A program made the position numbers and the translations under genes. From the NCBI GenBank assembly GCA_045655805.1, contig JAZOPZ010000006.1, positions 1 to 25,263 on the forward strand: a stretch of DNA of 25,263 bases. Reading direction: 5' to 3'. Numbering within the stretch: the first letter of the stretch is position 1; each line of letters starts with the position of its first letter. Positions 13,742-21,330 of the stretch are shown piece by piece. Below the pieces are notes generated by a model. That model worked only from the letters and a program-made list of their open reading frames with translations, was not told the DNA's origin and made no database searches. This DNA is from UBA11475 sp045655805 (lineage in GTDB: Bacteria > Bacillota > Clostridia > Christensenellales > Borkfalkiaceae).

Positions 13742-15595
13742 ATGCTTGACTTTTTTGCAACGAACGAAATCCGTGCAAACGGTTGGTTAAAAAAAGCGCT
13801 TTTAATTCAAGCGAAAGGCAAAAACGGCAACCTTGATAAAATGTGGCCCGACGTAAAAGACAGTAAATGGATCGGTGGCGATAAAGAAGGTTGGGAACGC
13901 GTTCCTTATTGGCTTGACGGATTTATTCCTTTAGCGTACCTTTTAAACGACGACGATATGAAAGCGCGCGCTAAAAAATATATTGATAAAATTATTGAAA
14001 ACCAAACCCCGACGGGTTGGATTTGTCCCGCTAACGAAGACGATAGAGCAACCTACGATATTTGGGCTCTCTTTATAATTTTGAAAGCACTCACCGTGTA
14101 TGCAGATTGTTCCGGCGACGATAGAATTGAACAAGTCGTTTATAACGCCCTTAAAAATTTTAAAAGCAATTCGCACGGATCGACGCCTTTTAACTGGGGC
14201 AACGCAAGGTGGTACGAGTGCGTTTTAGTTATTGCTTGGCTTTACGCAAAGCGTCCTGAACCTTGGCTTGTCGAACTTGCAGACTTTTTAAAAATTAACG
14301 GTTTAGGCATTAAAGACAGCGTTAGGCTTTGGAAAAACCCACCTACTATTTGGAACTATTATTCACACGTGGTAAACGTAGCAATGTCGCTTAAAGGCGA
14401 CACCGTTTATAAAGCGCTAGTCGAACCGAACGAACCTATTACTGGCGACGATGCTAGAGAACTTTTGAAAGTTTTAGAAGAATATCACGGCACGGCAACG
14501 GGACACTTCACGGGTAGCGAAATTTTAGCAGGTCCGTCGCCTATCCAAGGCACCGAACTTTGTGGCATAGTAGAGGCTATGTATAGTTATGAGCATCTTT
14601 TAAGATTGACGGGCGAAAGCGAGTGGGGCGATAGACTTGAAAAACTCGCCTTTAACGCATACCCTGCCCAGGTTACGGAAGATTGTTGGGGAACGCAGTA
14701 TCTTCAACTAGTTAACCAAGTTGGTTGTTACGAAATCGAAGAACCTGCATACTACACGACTAACAAAAGTGAAAGCAATCGATTTGGTCTAGAACCTAAC
14801 TTTGGTTGCTGTACAGCAAACTACGGACAAGCATTGCCGAAATTTACCCTTTCAACCTTTATGAAAGGCAACGGCGAAATTTACAACACGGCGCTTGCCC
14901 CTGCCACCCTTAACTGTGATGTTGACGGCAATAAAATTTGCGTTGAAGTTATAACCGACTACCCTTACGGTGACACTTTAAATTACAGCATTAAATCGGA
15001 CAAGCCTTTCACCCTTAATATAAGAATTCCTGCTTGGGCTGAAAATTTTTCTATAAATAGTGAAATTAAATCGGCAGTAAAAGGCTGGTATAAAACCACA
15101 GTTAAAAACGGCAATAAGTTTACTTTAACTTTCAAACGCTCGCCTAAACTTGCAACTAGAAACAACGGACTATTTACTATAAATTACGGCGCGTTATTAT
15201 TCGCTTTACCGCTTAAACACAGCACCGTTACACACGAATATATGAGAGACGGCGTAGAAAGAAAATTCCCTTACTGCGACTACGATTTTTTACCTACGGA
15301 AGATTGGGGCTACGGCTTTAAGTTGGACGAGTTTGGCGATACCGTTGACGGCAAAACATTGCCACTTGAAGTTATATTTAACAAAAATTATGACAATCCG
15401 TTCTCTAGAACTAACCCACCTATAAAAATAAAAGTACCCGTTTGTAAAATAAACTGGGGCAACAAAGAGGGTTTTAAATTCGTAGCAAACGACGCTCCAA
15501 AATCTTTAAAACCTACTTCTGAAAAATTAGTAAAAGAGTTCGTTCCGTACGGCAATACTTATCTTCGTATGACGGAATTACCGATTATAAAATAA
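13742..15595 (+). CDS. GH127-type beta-L-arabinofuranosidase (DUF1680 family)
   Basis: A 617-residue glycoside hydrolase with an (alpha/alpha)6 barrel followed by beta-sandwich domains. The Zn-Cys3-Glu site known from GH127 is visible: Glu 272 and Cys 274 in GTELCGIVEAM, and the Cys pair 356-357 in PNFGCCTANYGQ, where the first Cys is the expected nucleophile. The Glu in TGSEIL (260) may be the acid/base; that is inference. There is no signal peptide, so it acts inside the cell on imported arabinosides or related oligosaccharides. AGGAGA precedes the ATG. It stands alone, with an AraC-like remnant divergent upstream and a terminator downstream. Confidence 0.85.
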   Translation: MLDFFATNEIRANGWLKKALLIQAKGKNGNLDKMWPDVKDSKWIGGDKEGWERVPYWLDGFIPLAYLLNDDDMKARAKKYIDKIIENQTPTGWICPANEDDRATYDIWALFIILKALTVYADCSGDDRIEQVVYNALKNFKSNSHGSTPFNWGNARWYECVLVIAWLYAKRPEPWLVELADFLKINGLGIKDSVRLWKNPPTIWNYYSHVVNVAMSLKGDTVYKALVEPNEPITGDDARELLKVLEEYHGTATGHFTGSEILAGPSPIQGTELCGIVEAMYSYEHLLRLTGESEWGDRLEKLAFNAYPAQVTEDCWGTQYLQLVNQVGCYEIEEPAYYTTNKSESNRFGLEPNFGCCTANYGQALPKFTLSTFMKGNGEIYNTALAPATLNCDVDGNKICVEVITDYPYGDTLNYSIKSDKPFTLNIRIPAWAENFSINSEIKSAVKGWYKTTVKNGNKFTLTFKRSPKLATRNNGLFTINYGALLFALPLKHSTVTHEYMRDGVERKFPYCDYDFLPTEDWGYGFKLDEFGDTVDGKTLPLEVIFNKNYDNPFSRTNPPIKIKVPVCKINWGNKEGFKFVANDAPKSLKPTSEKLVKEFVPYGNTYLRMTELPIIK

Positions 15596-15600
15596 CGACA

Positions 15601-15626
15601 AAAAGGCGCGAAAAAGCGCCTTTTTT
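15601..15626 (+). terminator. Terminator after the GH127 gene
   Basis: GGCGC-GAAAAA-GCGCC followed by T6, and extended by the A4 before the stem. It isolates the ESCRT-like operon from upstream transcription. Confidence 0.9.
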
Positions 15627-15679
15627 ATGCAAAAAAATTTCGAGCAAATTCGCCTTAAAAAGAAATTTTTCGAAACATA

Positions 15680-15709
15680 TTGACATTATGTGTGTAATAA
15701 TGTTATACT
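15680..15709 (+). promoter_or_regulatory. Promoter of the ESCRT-like operon
   Basis: Consensus TTGACA (15680-15685), then TTATAC (15703-15708) after 17 bp, or TATACT (15704-15709) after 18 bp. A second TATAAT lies at 15713-15718 without a matching -35. The TATGTGTGTAATAATG stretch between the boxes could hold a regulatory site. Confidence 0.7.
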
Positions 15710-15723
15710 ATGTATAATATTAT

Positions 15724-15751
15724 CTTAAAGTGAAATTTTTTTACTTTTAAG
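15724..15751 (+). promoter_or_regulatory. Hairpin in the operon leader
   Basis: CTTAAAGT pairs with ACTTTTAAG (one bulge) around an 11-base A/T loop, 23 bases before the SPFH start codon. It could protect the transcript end or modulate translation. Too weak and lacking a T-run for termination. Confidence 0.4.
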
Positions 15752-15774
15752 AAAGAAATTAGGGAGAAATTATT

Positions 15775-16788
15775 ATGTTCGGAAAACACCAAGTAATCAA
15801 ATTTGAACAAAACCTTTGTAACGCAAAGGTTGACGACAACGCCGTTTTATTCGTAAGAGTTCGCGGTGAAGTTACTAAAAAGGACGCTGAAATTGAAGTT
15901 CCTTTCTCACACAACGCTTTCGTTATCAAATCAGACGGCGTTCCACGCTTTTATCAAAGTGGTACCTACCCTGTATTTGAAACTAAAGAAGAAATCAAGA
16001 AATGGAAACACGGTTCTTCTGTAGACGTTGTTTATATTCCAAAGGAAACCAACGTTCAAATCAGATGGGGTACGAGAGATAAAATCCGTTATAGAGACCC
16101 TATTAGCGGTAGAGTTATCGAAGTAGGCGCTAGTGGTGAATTCCGTGTTGAAATTACCCAACCTAACCAATTTATGCGTAAAATCGTAGGGGTTAAGAAG
16201 GAATTTGACCTTGTAACCTTCCAAGATACTTTCAGTTCTTTAGTTGTTGACGAATTTGCATCTACTTTTGCTGAAGTTATCAATGAAGAAAAACTTTCTT
16301 ACGATATGTTCGACGCAAACAGAAGACCTATTGCAACCAAAATCGGCGCTCTTTTAACTAAAAAGTTCTCTGAAGAATTTGGTATCGGTTTAGCAAACTT
16401 CCTTATCCAAAGATTTGTTATTTCTGACGAAGATATCCAAAAGGTTGAATCTATCACTGAAGAAAACAGACAAGAAAGAAAGATTAAAGAATATCTTGCT
16501 GAACTTGAACGCCTTGACGACAAGCAATGGGAACGCGACAAATACTTACTTGAACTTGAAAAAACTGACAGAGTTGCTTACTACGAAGTTATGAAAGTAG
16601 TTGGCGAAAAAGGTCTTAAAAAAGGTTCAAACTTCTGCCCAAAATGCGGTCATAGTTGTGAAGCAACCGCAGTTTTTTGCCCTAACTGTGGCAACGATTT
16701 AGGCAAAGGCAAAAACAAATGTTCTTGCGGTAAGGAAAACCCAAGCGACGCAACTTTTTGCACCGGTTGTGGCAAAAAACTTAAATAA
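15775..16788 (+). CDS. SPFH/Band-7 protein with two C-terminal zinc ribbons (YdjI-like)
   Basis: A 337-residue protein. Residues 10-240 form an SPFH (stomatin/prohibitin/flotillin) domain of the YdjI type: VVYIPKETNVQIRWGTRDKI, then DPISGRVIEVGASGEFRVEI and FMRKIVGV are its core strands. A charged helix (about 235-283) links to two zinc ribbons with Cys 288/291/302/305 and Cys 316/318/329/332. No transmembrane segment is present, so it is probably a peripheral membrane scaffold that oligomerises. In Bacillus subtilis the related YdjI acts with PspA, an ESCRT-III-superfamily protein. Here it leads an operon with ESCRT-III-like genes, so a role in marking or organising membrane patches is inferred. 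GGGAG precedes the ATG. Confidence 0.88.
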   Translation: MFGKHQVIKFEQNLCNAKVDDNAVLFVRVRGEVTKKDAEIEVPFSHNAFVIKSDGVPRFYQSGTYPVFETKEEIKKWKHGSSVDVVYIPKETNVQIRWGTRDKIRYRDPISGRVIEVGASGEFRVEITQPNQFMRKIVGVKKEFDLVTFQDTFSSLVVDEFASTFAEVINEEKLSYDMFDANRRPIATKIGALLTKKFSEEFGIGLANFLIQRFVISDEDIQKVESITEENRQERKIKEYLAELERLDDKQWERDKYLLELEKTDRVAYYEVMKVVGEKGLKKGSNFCPKCGHSCEATAVFCPNCGNDLGKGKNKCSCGKENPSDATFCTGCGKKLK

Positions 16789-16825
16789 TTCAAATCAAAA
16801 CTAAAATTAACAAGGAGTTATAATT

Positions 16826-17164
16826 ATGAGTTTATTCGGTCTTTTTAAGAAAAAATCTAAAGGTGAAAAAAATAAAATCGATTTCGATTTAGTTCAAACT
16901 AACTATAAATACGTTGAAACTTTGAAAGTTCTCGCTAAAAACGAAGAAGACAGCACCGTTGAAGATAAATTAACGGAAATTCAAAACAAACTTCAATTCC
17001 TTATTCCGTCTGATAACGACAAGATTAAAGACTACGATAAGAAGATTAAAAACGCTCTTGAAGACGTTAAAATTGCCCTTGTTAAAGACAAGGCTGACGC
17101 TAAAGTTCTCACCTTGATTAAAGAAGTAGAACTCGTTATTGCTGAAAGAAACGCTATTTTATAA
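16826..17164 (+). CDS. Small helical protein with ESCRT-III-like N-terminal anchor
   Basis: A 112-residue, highly charged protein I cannot assign to a named family. It begins MSLFGLFKKKSKG, a hydrophobic patch followed by a run of lysines. That resembles the short membrane-inserting N-termini of eukaryotic ESCRT-III proteins (for example CHMP3/CHMP4, which start near-identically with a Met, small or hydrophobic residues, FG, then basic residues). Residues 22-110 are predicted to be all helix with a break near 58-63 (IPSDND). It has no catalytic motif. It is placed between the SPFH gene and the two ESCRT-III-like genes with AAGGAG 8 nt upstream. It may be a short co-polymer or adaptor; this is inference. 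Confidence 0.6.
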   Translation: MSLFGLFKKKSKGEKNKIDFDLVQTNYKYVETLKVLAKNEEDSTVEDKLTEIQNKLQFLIPSDNDKIKDYDKKIKNALEDVKIALVKDKADAKVLTLIKEVELVIAERNAIL

Positions 17165-17182
17165 TAAGGGGTTGACTAAACT

Positions 17183-17788
17183 ATGTGGCCTTTTAAGAAC
17201 AAATTCCAAAAATTAAAGCGTGAAGACGTAGTTGACGCTATCGTTAAACTTGAAAAAGAATCTAATTCTATCGACGAACAAATCGTTTCATCTAAAGCGG
17301 AAATCGATAAGTGGATGGAAATGGGTAGAAAGGAACAAGACCGTCAAATGAAACTTTTTTACGCTAAAAAAGTTAACAACGCCAAGGCTGAACGCGAAAG
17401 AAATATTCAACGCGCTATGTACGTTATGTACAATATCAACCTTTTAGAAAAGTTAAAACGTGCTATTGACGATAATACCTTCTTTGCAAAAACGGGTAAT
17501 ATTTCTCTCAACCAACTTTTGGGCGACCAAAAAGGTCTTGCTACCTTCTTAAACAACGCCCTTAACACTAGGGTTGCCGCTGAAGATATTTTAACTTCTG
17601 CTGACGACACCTTTAAAGAAGTTGAAATGGCTTATACCCCTAACGAAACCATCTACGGTATCGGTAAAGAAGACGACGCGCTTTTGGCTATGTTTGAAGA
17701 TCAAGCGCAAATGGATAGCGAGGCTTTTGCTACGAGCGAAGTTGCTTCAGCAAGCGCTCCTACCTCTGACACTACCCCAATAGAATAA
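17183..17788 (+). CDS. ESCRT-III/Snf7-like subunit A (putative)
   Basis: A 201-residue helical protein. The N-terminus MWPFKNKFQKLKR combines aromatic and basic residues like an amphipathic membrane anchor. Residues 15-93 form a long charged helical hairpin: DAIVKLEKESNSIDEQI, then MGRKEQDRQMKLFYAKKVNN and MYNINLLEKLKRAI. A Gly lies near the expected turn, as in ESCRT-III helices 1-2. Further helices (about 105-150) and an acidic, Ser/Thr/Ala-rich tail (about 160-201) follow. The pattern is similar in order to that of the next gene, so the two look like diverged paralogues. No clear MIM motif ends this one. Spacing to the neighbours is 18 and 17 bases. Confidence 0.55.
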   Translation: MWPFKNKFQKLKREDVVDAIVKLEKESNSIDEQIVSSKAEIDKWMEMGRKEQDRQMKLFYAKKVNNAKAERERNIQRAMYVMYNINLLEKLKRAIDDNTFFAKTGNISLNQLLGDQKGLATFLNNALNTRVAAEDILTSADDTFKEVEMAYTPNETIYGIGKEDDALLAMFEDQAQMDSEAFATSEVASASAPTSDTTPIE

Positions 17789-17805
17789 ACTTTTAGGAGC
17801 AAATT

Positions 17806-18372
17806 ATGGCTAAAGCAAATAAAGATATTAAAAAGAAAATGCTCATCAATAAAACTTTGAATAATATGAACAAACAAATTCAAAAACTTGAAGAGCAAAA
17901 AGAAAATTTTATTAAAAACGCTAAAGAGGCAAAAATGAAAGGTCTTACCGCTCAATACGAACTTGCGGTTTCAGGCTTACAAATGACTATGGCTCAACAA
18001 AAAAGGGTTTACGAAATGAAACTCAATTTTGAAATCACCTCTCAAATGAAAGACGTTACTATGATGACGACGGAATTCTTGAAAGGTATGGGCGTTTTAA
18101 GTAAAGACATGGGCAAAATCGCCAAAGACGCACAATTCAAGAAAGTTGGTAAGCAATTCACCGTGGCTATGGAAAACGTTGAAATGCAAACTATGAATAT
18201 TGAAGAATTTATGGACGAAACCCAAGCAGCGTTCGAATCAAACGCTCAACAAACGGCAAAGCCTGGCGATAGAGCAGAAATCGAATCTCTTATTTCTGAC
18301 GAAGCCGTTGCGTCTACCGAAAGTATGGATATTGACAAAGCCCTTGAAGAACTTAAAAAGAAAATGATGTAA
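17806..18372 (+). CDS. ESCRT-III/CHMP-like subunit B with MIM1-like tail (putative)
   Basis: A 188-residue protein whose layout follows eukaryotic ESCRT-III (CHMP) closely. A basic N-terminus (KKKMLINKTLNNMNKQI) and long helices 1-2 span residues 10-80 with a Gly at the hinge (KEAKMKGLTAQYELAV). Met-rich helices 3-4 span about 82-140 (MTTEFLKGMGVLSKDMGKIA, then FTVAMENVEMQTMNIEEFMD), a segment order much like CHMP1. A flexible acidic region leads to the C-terminal helix SMDIDKALEELK (173-184), which fits a MIM1 motif (D/E-x-x-L-x-x-R-L-x-x-L-K/R) at the L, L and K positions, with Ile for the first Leu and Ala for Arg. The next gene encodes an ATPase with an MIT-like domain, the partner of such motifs. 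No signal peptide or TM. Confidence 0.68.
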   Translation: MAKANKDIKKKMLINKTLNNMNKQIQKLEEQKENFIKNAKEAKMKGLTAQYELAVSGLQMTMAQQKRVYEMKLNFEITSQMKDVTMMTTEFLKGMGVLSKDMGKIAKDAQFKKVGKQFTVAMENVEMQTMNIEEFMDETQAAFESNAQQTAKPGDRAEIESLISDEAVASTESMDIDKALEELKKKMM

Positions 18373-18387
18373 AATTCGGAGACTAAA

Positions 18388-20493
18388 ATGGCTAACACCG
18401 AAATCATTTATCAAAAATTCGATATTTACAATAAAAAGGCAGGCGAAGCGCAAAAAGCCGGCGATTTGGCTAGCGCAAAGCGTTATTACTTACTCGCTGC
18501 AGAACAAATGTTTTTGCTTGCTAAAGAAAATAAAGGCGAACTTCAAAAATCTATGTTTGCTAGAGCGCAAAGAATTATTGAGATTGCTGAAAACCTCGCC
18601 GTCCAAAAACCACAATCTAGCGCACAAGCCGAAGAACACACTTCTTCGGCTGTCGTTTCGAAACCTGAAAAAATTTCTTTAGAGGAGGCTCTTGCCAAAC
18701 TCAACGATTTAGTAGGGCTCGACAGCGTTAAGAAAACCGTTAAAGATTGGATTGACCAAATTACCATTTATAAATTGAGAAAGGAACGCGGTTTGCCTTG
18801 TTTCCCACTCTCCTACCATATGGTATTTACAGGTAATCCAGGCACGGGTAAAACTACCGTCGCCCGTATTATGGCGCAAATTTACTGCGCTATGGGTATA
18901 GTTTCTGAAGGTCATTTGGTCGAAGTTGAACGTAGCGATCTTATCGCAGGCTACGTCGGTCAAACTGCGCCTAAAACTCAAGACGTAATTAAAAAGTCTA
19001 TCGGTGGCGTATTATTTATAGACGAAGCGTATTCAATTTCTAGTGGTGACGCTTTTGGGGACGAATGTATCGCAACACTCGTTAAGGGTATGGAAGACAA
19101 CCGTGACAATTTAGCGGTTATCGTTGCTGGCTATAAGGACGAAATGACCAACTTTATAGCGACTAACCCAGGTCTTAAATCACGCTTTACCACTAAACTT
19201 GATTTTGAAGATTACGACCCTAAAGAACTCTTTAAGATTTTCGACGGTTTGTGCCGTAAAAACAGTTACGTTTTAGAAGACATGGCTAAAATTGCGCTCG
19301 TTAAATATTTTGAATACTGCTACGCTACCCGTCAAAAAGACTTTGGTAACGGTAGAGACGTTCGCAATTTATTCCAAAATATAGTAACTAAACAATCAAC
19401 TAGATTGGTTAGCAGTTCTGCTTATTCTGATAGCGATATGGCTCTTATTAAACTTGACGATTTGCCAGACTTCGTTATCGACGCGCTCACTCCAAAAACG
19501 CCGAGTGAACAAAGCAAACCAACTGCCCCACAACAACCTATCACTACGCCTACCCCACAACCTGAACCTGTCAAGGAAGAAGAAAGTATGCCTGAAGATT
19601 TAGTGTTAAAAGAGGGTGCGGCTTTCAATAGTGAATTTAAGTTTGACTGGGATAGTTTACCATCTATCACCTTTGACGACGTGGCAGGTCTTGATTCGGT
19701 TAAAGAAACCGTTCAAGTTAAAGTACTTCTCCCACTTAAAAACCCTGACGCGTTTGAAGGTTACGTTAAAAAGAGTGGTGGTGGATTGCTTTTATACGGC
19801 CCTCCGGGCACGGGTAAAACTATGATTGCTGCAGCGATTGCAAACGAAATCGGCGCAAAGTTCTGTTCAGTAAAACCGTCAGACCTTTTACACCAAGGCG
19901 CAGGTCAATCAGAAAAAGCAGTTAAAGCGTTATTTGCGCAAGCGCGCCAATTCCCTTGCGCCGTAATTTATTTTGACGAAATGGACTCAATTTCGCCTAA
20001 AAATACTAAATCACAATACGCAAAACAATTGCGTTCTGAATTTTTATCACAACTTCAAGGTGTTGAAAGTTATGGCAAAGATACGGGTAACATACTTTTC
20101 TTAATTGCCGCAACCAACAAACCTTGGGACATTGACAGCGCATTTATTCGTCCTGGTAGATTTGGTACGAGAGTTTACGTTGGCTTGCCTGACTTTGAGG
20201 CTAGAAAGTATATTATCGACAGTCGTATCAATAAAATCCGTAAAAAAGGCAAAGTTATGGTTGACGAATTCTTGGATACCGTTGAAGTTGCTAATAAAAC
20301 CGAAGGATTTAACTGCTCGGATATTTCTAACCTTATGGATACTATTGAAGAAATTTCAATTATCCGTGGCGTAAGAACAGGACGCAAAGTTATTGAACAA
20401 GCAGACTTTGATACTGCTTTAGAAGAAATTAAAACTACCGTTCAGCGTGAAGATATTGAAAAGTTAATGGACTGGAAGTCTGACAACGGTTAA
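18388..20493 (+). CDS. MIT-CbbX AAA-Vps4-like AAA tandem ATPase
   Basis: A 701-residue fusion. Residues 1-72 read as an MIT-like three-helix bundle: KAGEAQKAGDLASAKRYYLL, then a Leu/Ala-rich helix and RAQRIIEIAENL, matching the Vps4 MIT pattern. Residues 97-365 are a CbbX/SpoVK-type AAA+ module with Walker A GNPGTGKTT (149-157), Walker B VLFIDEA (208-214) and the Arg in GLKSRF. A Pro-rich linker (370-400) leads to a second module (about 425-690) of the Vps4/Cdc48 class: FDDVAGLDSVKETV, Walker A GPPGTGKT (471-478), Walker B VIYFDE (526-531), AATNKPWDID and Arg-finger region RPGRFG (588-593). It should use ATP to pull apart ESCRT-III-like polymers. GGAG lies 7-8 nt before the ATG. Confidence 0.85.
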   Translation: MANTEIIYQKFDIYNKKAGEAQKAGDLASAKRYYLLAAEQMFLLAKENKGELQKSMFARAQRIIEIAENLAVQKPQSSAQAEEHTSSAVVSKPEKISLEEALAKLNDLVGLDSVKKTVKDWIDQITIYKLRKERGLPCFPLSYHMVFTGNPGTGKTTVARIMAQIYCAMGIVSEGHLVEVERSDLIAGYVGQTAPKTQDVIKKSIGGVLFIDEAYSISSGDAFGDECIATLVKGMEDNRDNLAVIVAGYKDEMTNFIATNPGLKSRFTTKLDFEDYDPKELFKIFDGLCRKNSYVLEDMAKIALVKYFEYCYATRQKDFGNGRDVRNLFQNIVTKQSTRLVSSSAYSDSDMALIKLDDLPDFVIDALTPKTPSEQSKPTAPQQPITTPTPQPEPVKEEESMPEDLVLKEGAAFNSEFKFDWDSLPSITFDDVAGLDSVKETVQVKVLLPLKNPDAFEGYVKKSGGGLLLYGPPGTGKTMIAAAIANEIGAKFCSVKPSDLLHQGAGQSEKAVKALFAQARQFPCAVIYFDEMDSISPKNTKSQYAKQLRSEFLSQLQGVESYGKDTGNILFLIAATNKPWDIDSAFIRPGRFGTRVYVGLPDFEARKYIIDSRINKIRKKGKVMVDEFLDTVEVANKTEGFNCSDISNLMDTIEEISIIRGVRTGRKVIEQADFDTALEEIKTTVQREDIEKLMDWKSDNG

Positions 20494-20502
20494 GGAGTTA
20501 TT

Positions 20503-21279
20503 ATGAAAAGATGTGACTGCTGTGGCGACAATATGACCGTAAGGGGCAATCAATACTATTGCTCTAGTTGTGGTAATACTGCCCCACTTGAAACTAGCGC
20601 ACCTGCACCAGCGCCTGCTAGCGTTAGCGTAAGCAAAAAATCCACTTCGGGCGCCGACGTTTTTGAAAGAAACGTTAACGGCATACTTGAAATTAGATGT
20701 GTAGAAGGCAACGTTATTCACTCGGGTTCTGGGCTTTTAATCAATAAACTTGGGTACTGTGTAACCAACGCCCATGTCGTTTCAAACCAAGCCGGCAAAG
20801 TTTACCCTGAAATTCAAGCAAAACTTGCAGGTGAAACTGTAAAGGCTTACGTTATGGTTCTTGCCGATAATCAAGGTGGCAACGGAAAAGGCGACGATTT
20901 AGCCGTTTTAAGATTAGAACGCGTACCGTCAAAGGCTTGCCCAGTTAAATTAGCAGACTTTAACAAAGTTAGAATAGGTGAAGAAGTTTTCGTTATCGGC
21001 AATTCTTTAGGCTACGGCACTTGTATAACGAGTGGTATTGTGAGCGACAAAGCCCGTAACGTAAACGGCAAAATGCTTATGATGACCGACTGCGCCGTAA
21101 ACGGTGGCAATTCAGGTGGCCCTATCTTTAATACCGACGGCAACGCTATCGGCGTAATTTGTTCGGGTATCGACGGCGCTGAAGGTATGAACTTTGCAAT
21201 TCCTACAACTACCGTTAAAAAATGTCTAGATTTAATGTCGAATACCGACTTTTTTGCAGACCTTAAAGGTACTTATTAA
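20503..21279 (+). CDS. Zinc-ribbon HtrA/trypsin-like serine protease, cytoplasmic
   Basis: A 258-residue protein. The N-terminus is a zinc ribbon with CDCCG (Cys 4/6/7) and CSSCG (Cys 20/23), followed by an Ala/Pro/Ser linker. Residues 50-250 are an HtrA/DegP-type trypsin fold with a complete triad: His 91 in TNAHVVS, Asp 132 in DDLAVLRL and Ser 204 in GGNSGGP. FVIGNSLGYG and MNFAIPTTTVKK are further family marks. There is no PDZ domain and no signal peptide or TM, unlike classical HtrA proteins, so it should act in the cytoplasm, perhaps recruited by its zinc ribbon. It starts 9 bases after the AAA gene and has AAGGAG. Confidence 0.85.
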   Translation: MKRCDCCGDNMTVRGNQYYCSSCGNTAPLETSAPAPAPASVSVSKKSTSGADVFERNVNGILEIRCVEGNVIHSGSGLLINKLGYCVTNAHVVSNQAGKVYPEIQAKLAGETVKAYVMVLADNQGGNGKGDDLAVLRLERVPSKACPVKLADFNKVRIGEEVFVIGNSLGYGTCITSGIVSDKARNVNGKMLMMTDCAVNGGNSGGPIFNTDGNAIGVICSGIDGAEGMNFAIPTTTVKKCLDLMSNTDFFADLKGTY

Positions 21280-21330
21280 ACTAAAAACACCCTTGGTCTA
21301 CTCGCAGACTAAAATAAAGGAGCACTCTAA

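Noticed and set aside
15632..15670. Inverted repeat AAAAATTTC/GAAATTTTT upstream of the ESCRT-like operon as a mobile-element end
   Set aside because: The arms are A/T-runs likely to pair by chance and no transposase or target duplication is visible.
16826..18372. Tellurite/phage-shock PspA proteins in the strict sense
   Set aside because: The small proteins lack the long continuous PspA coiled coil pattern and have CHMP-like tails and an MIT ATPase partner, so I prefer an ESCRT-III-like reading, while noting both belong to one superfamily.
21280..21330. Internal terminator or attenuator between the protease and TIR genes
   Set aside because: Only a 6-bp stem (with a G-T pair) around ACTCGC is present and no T-run follows; the genes are likely co-transcribed.
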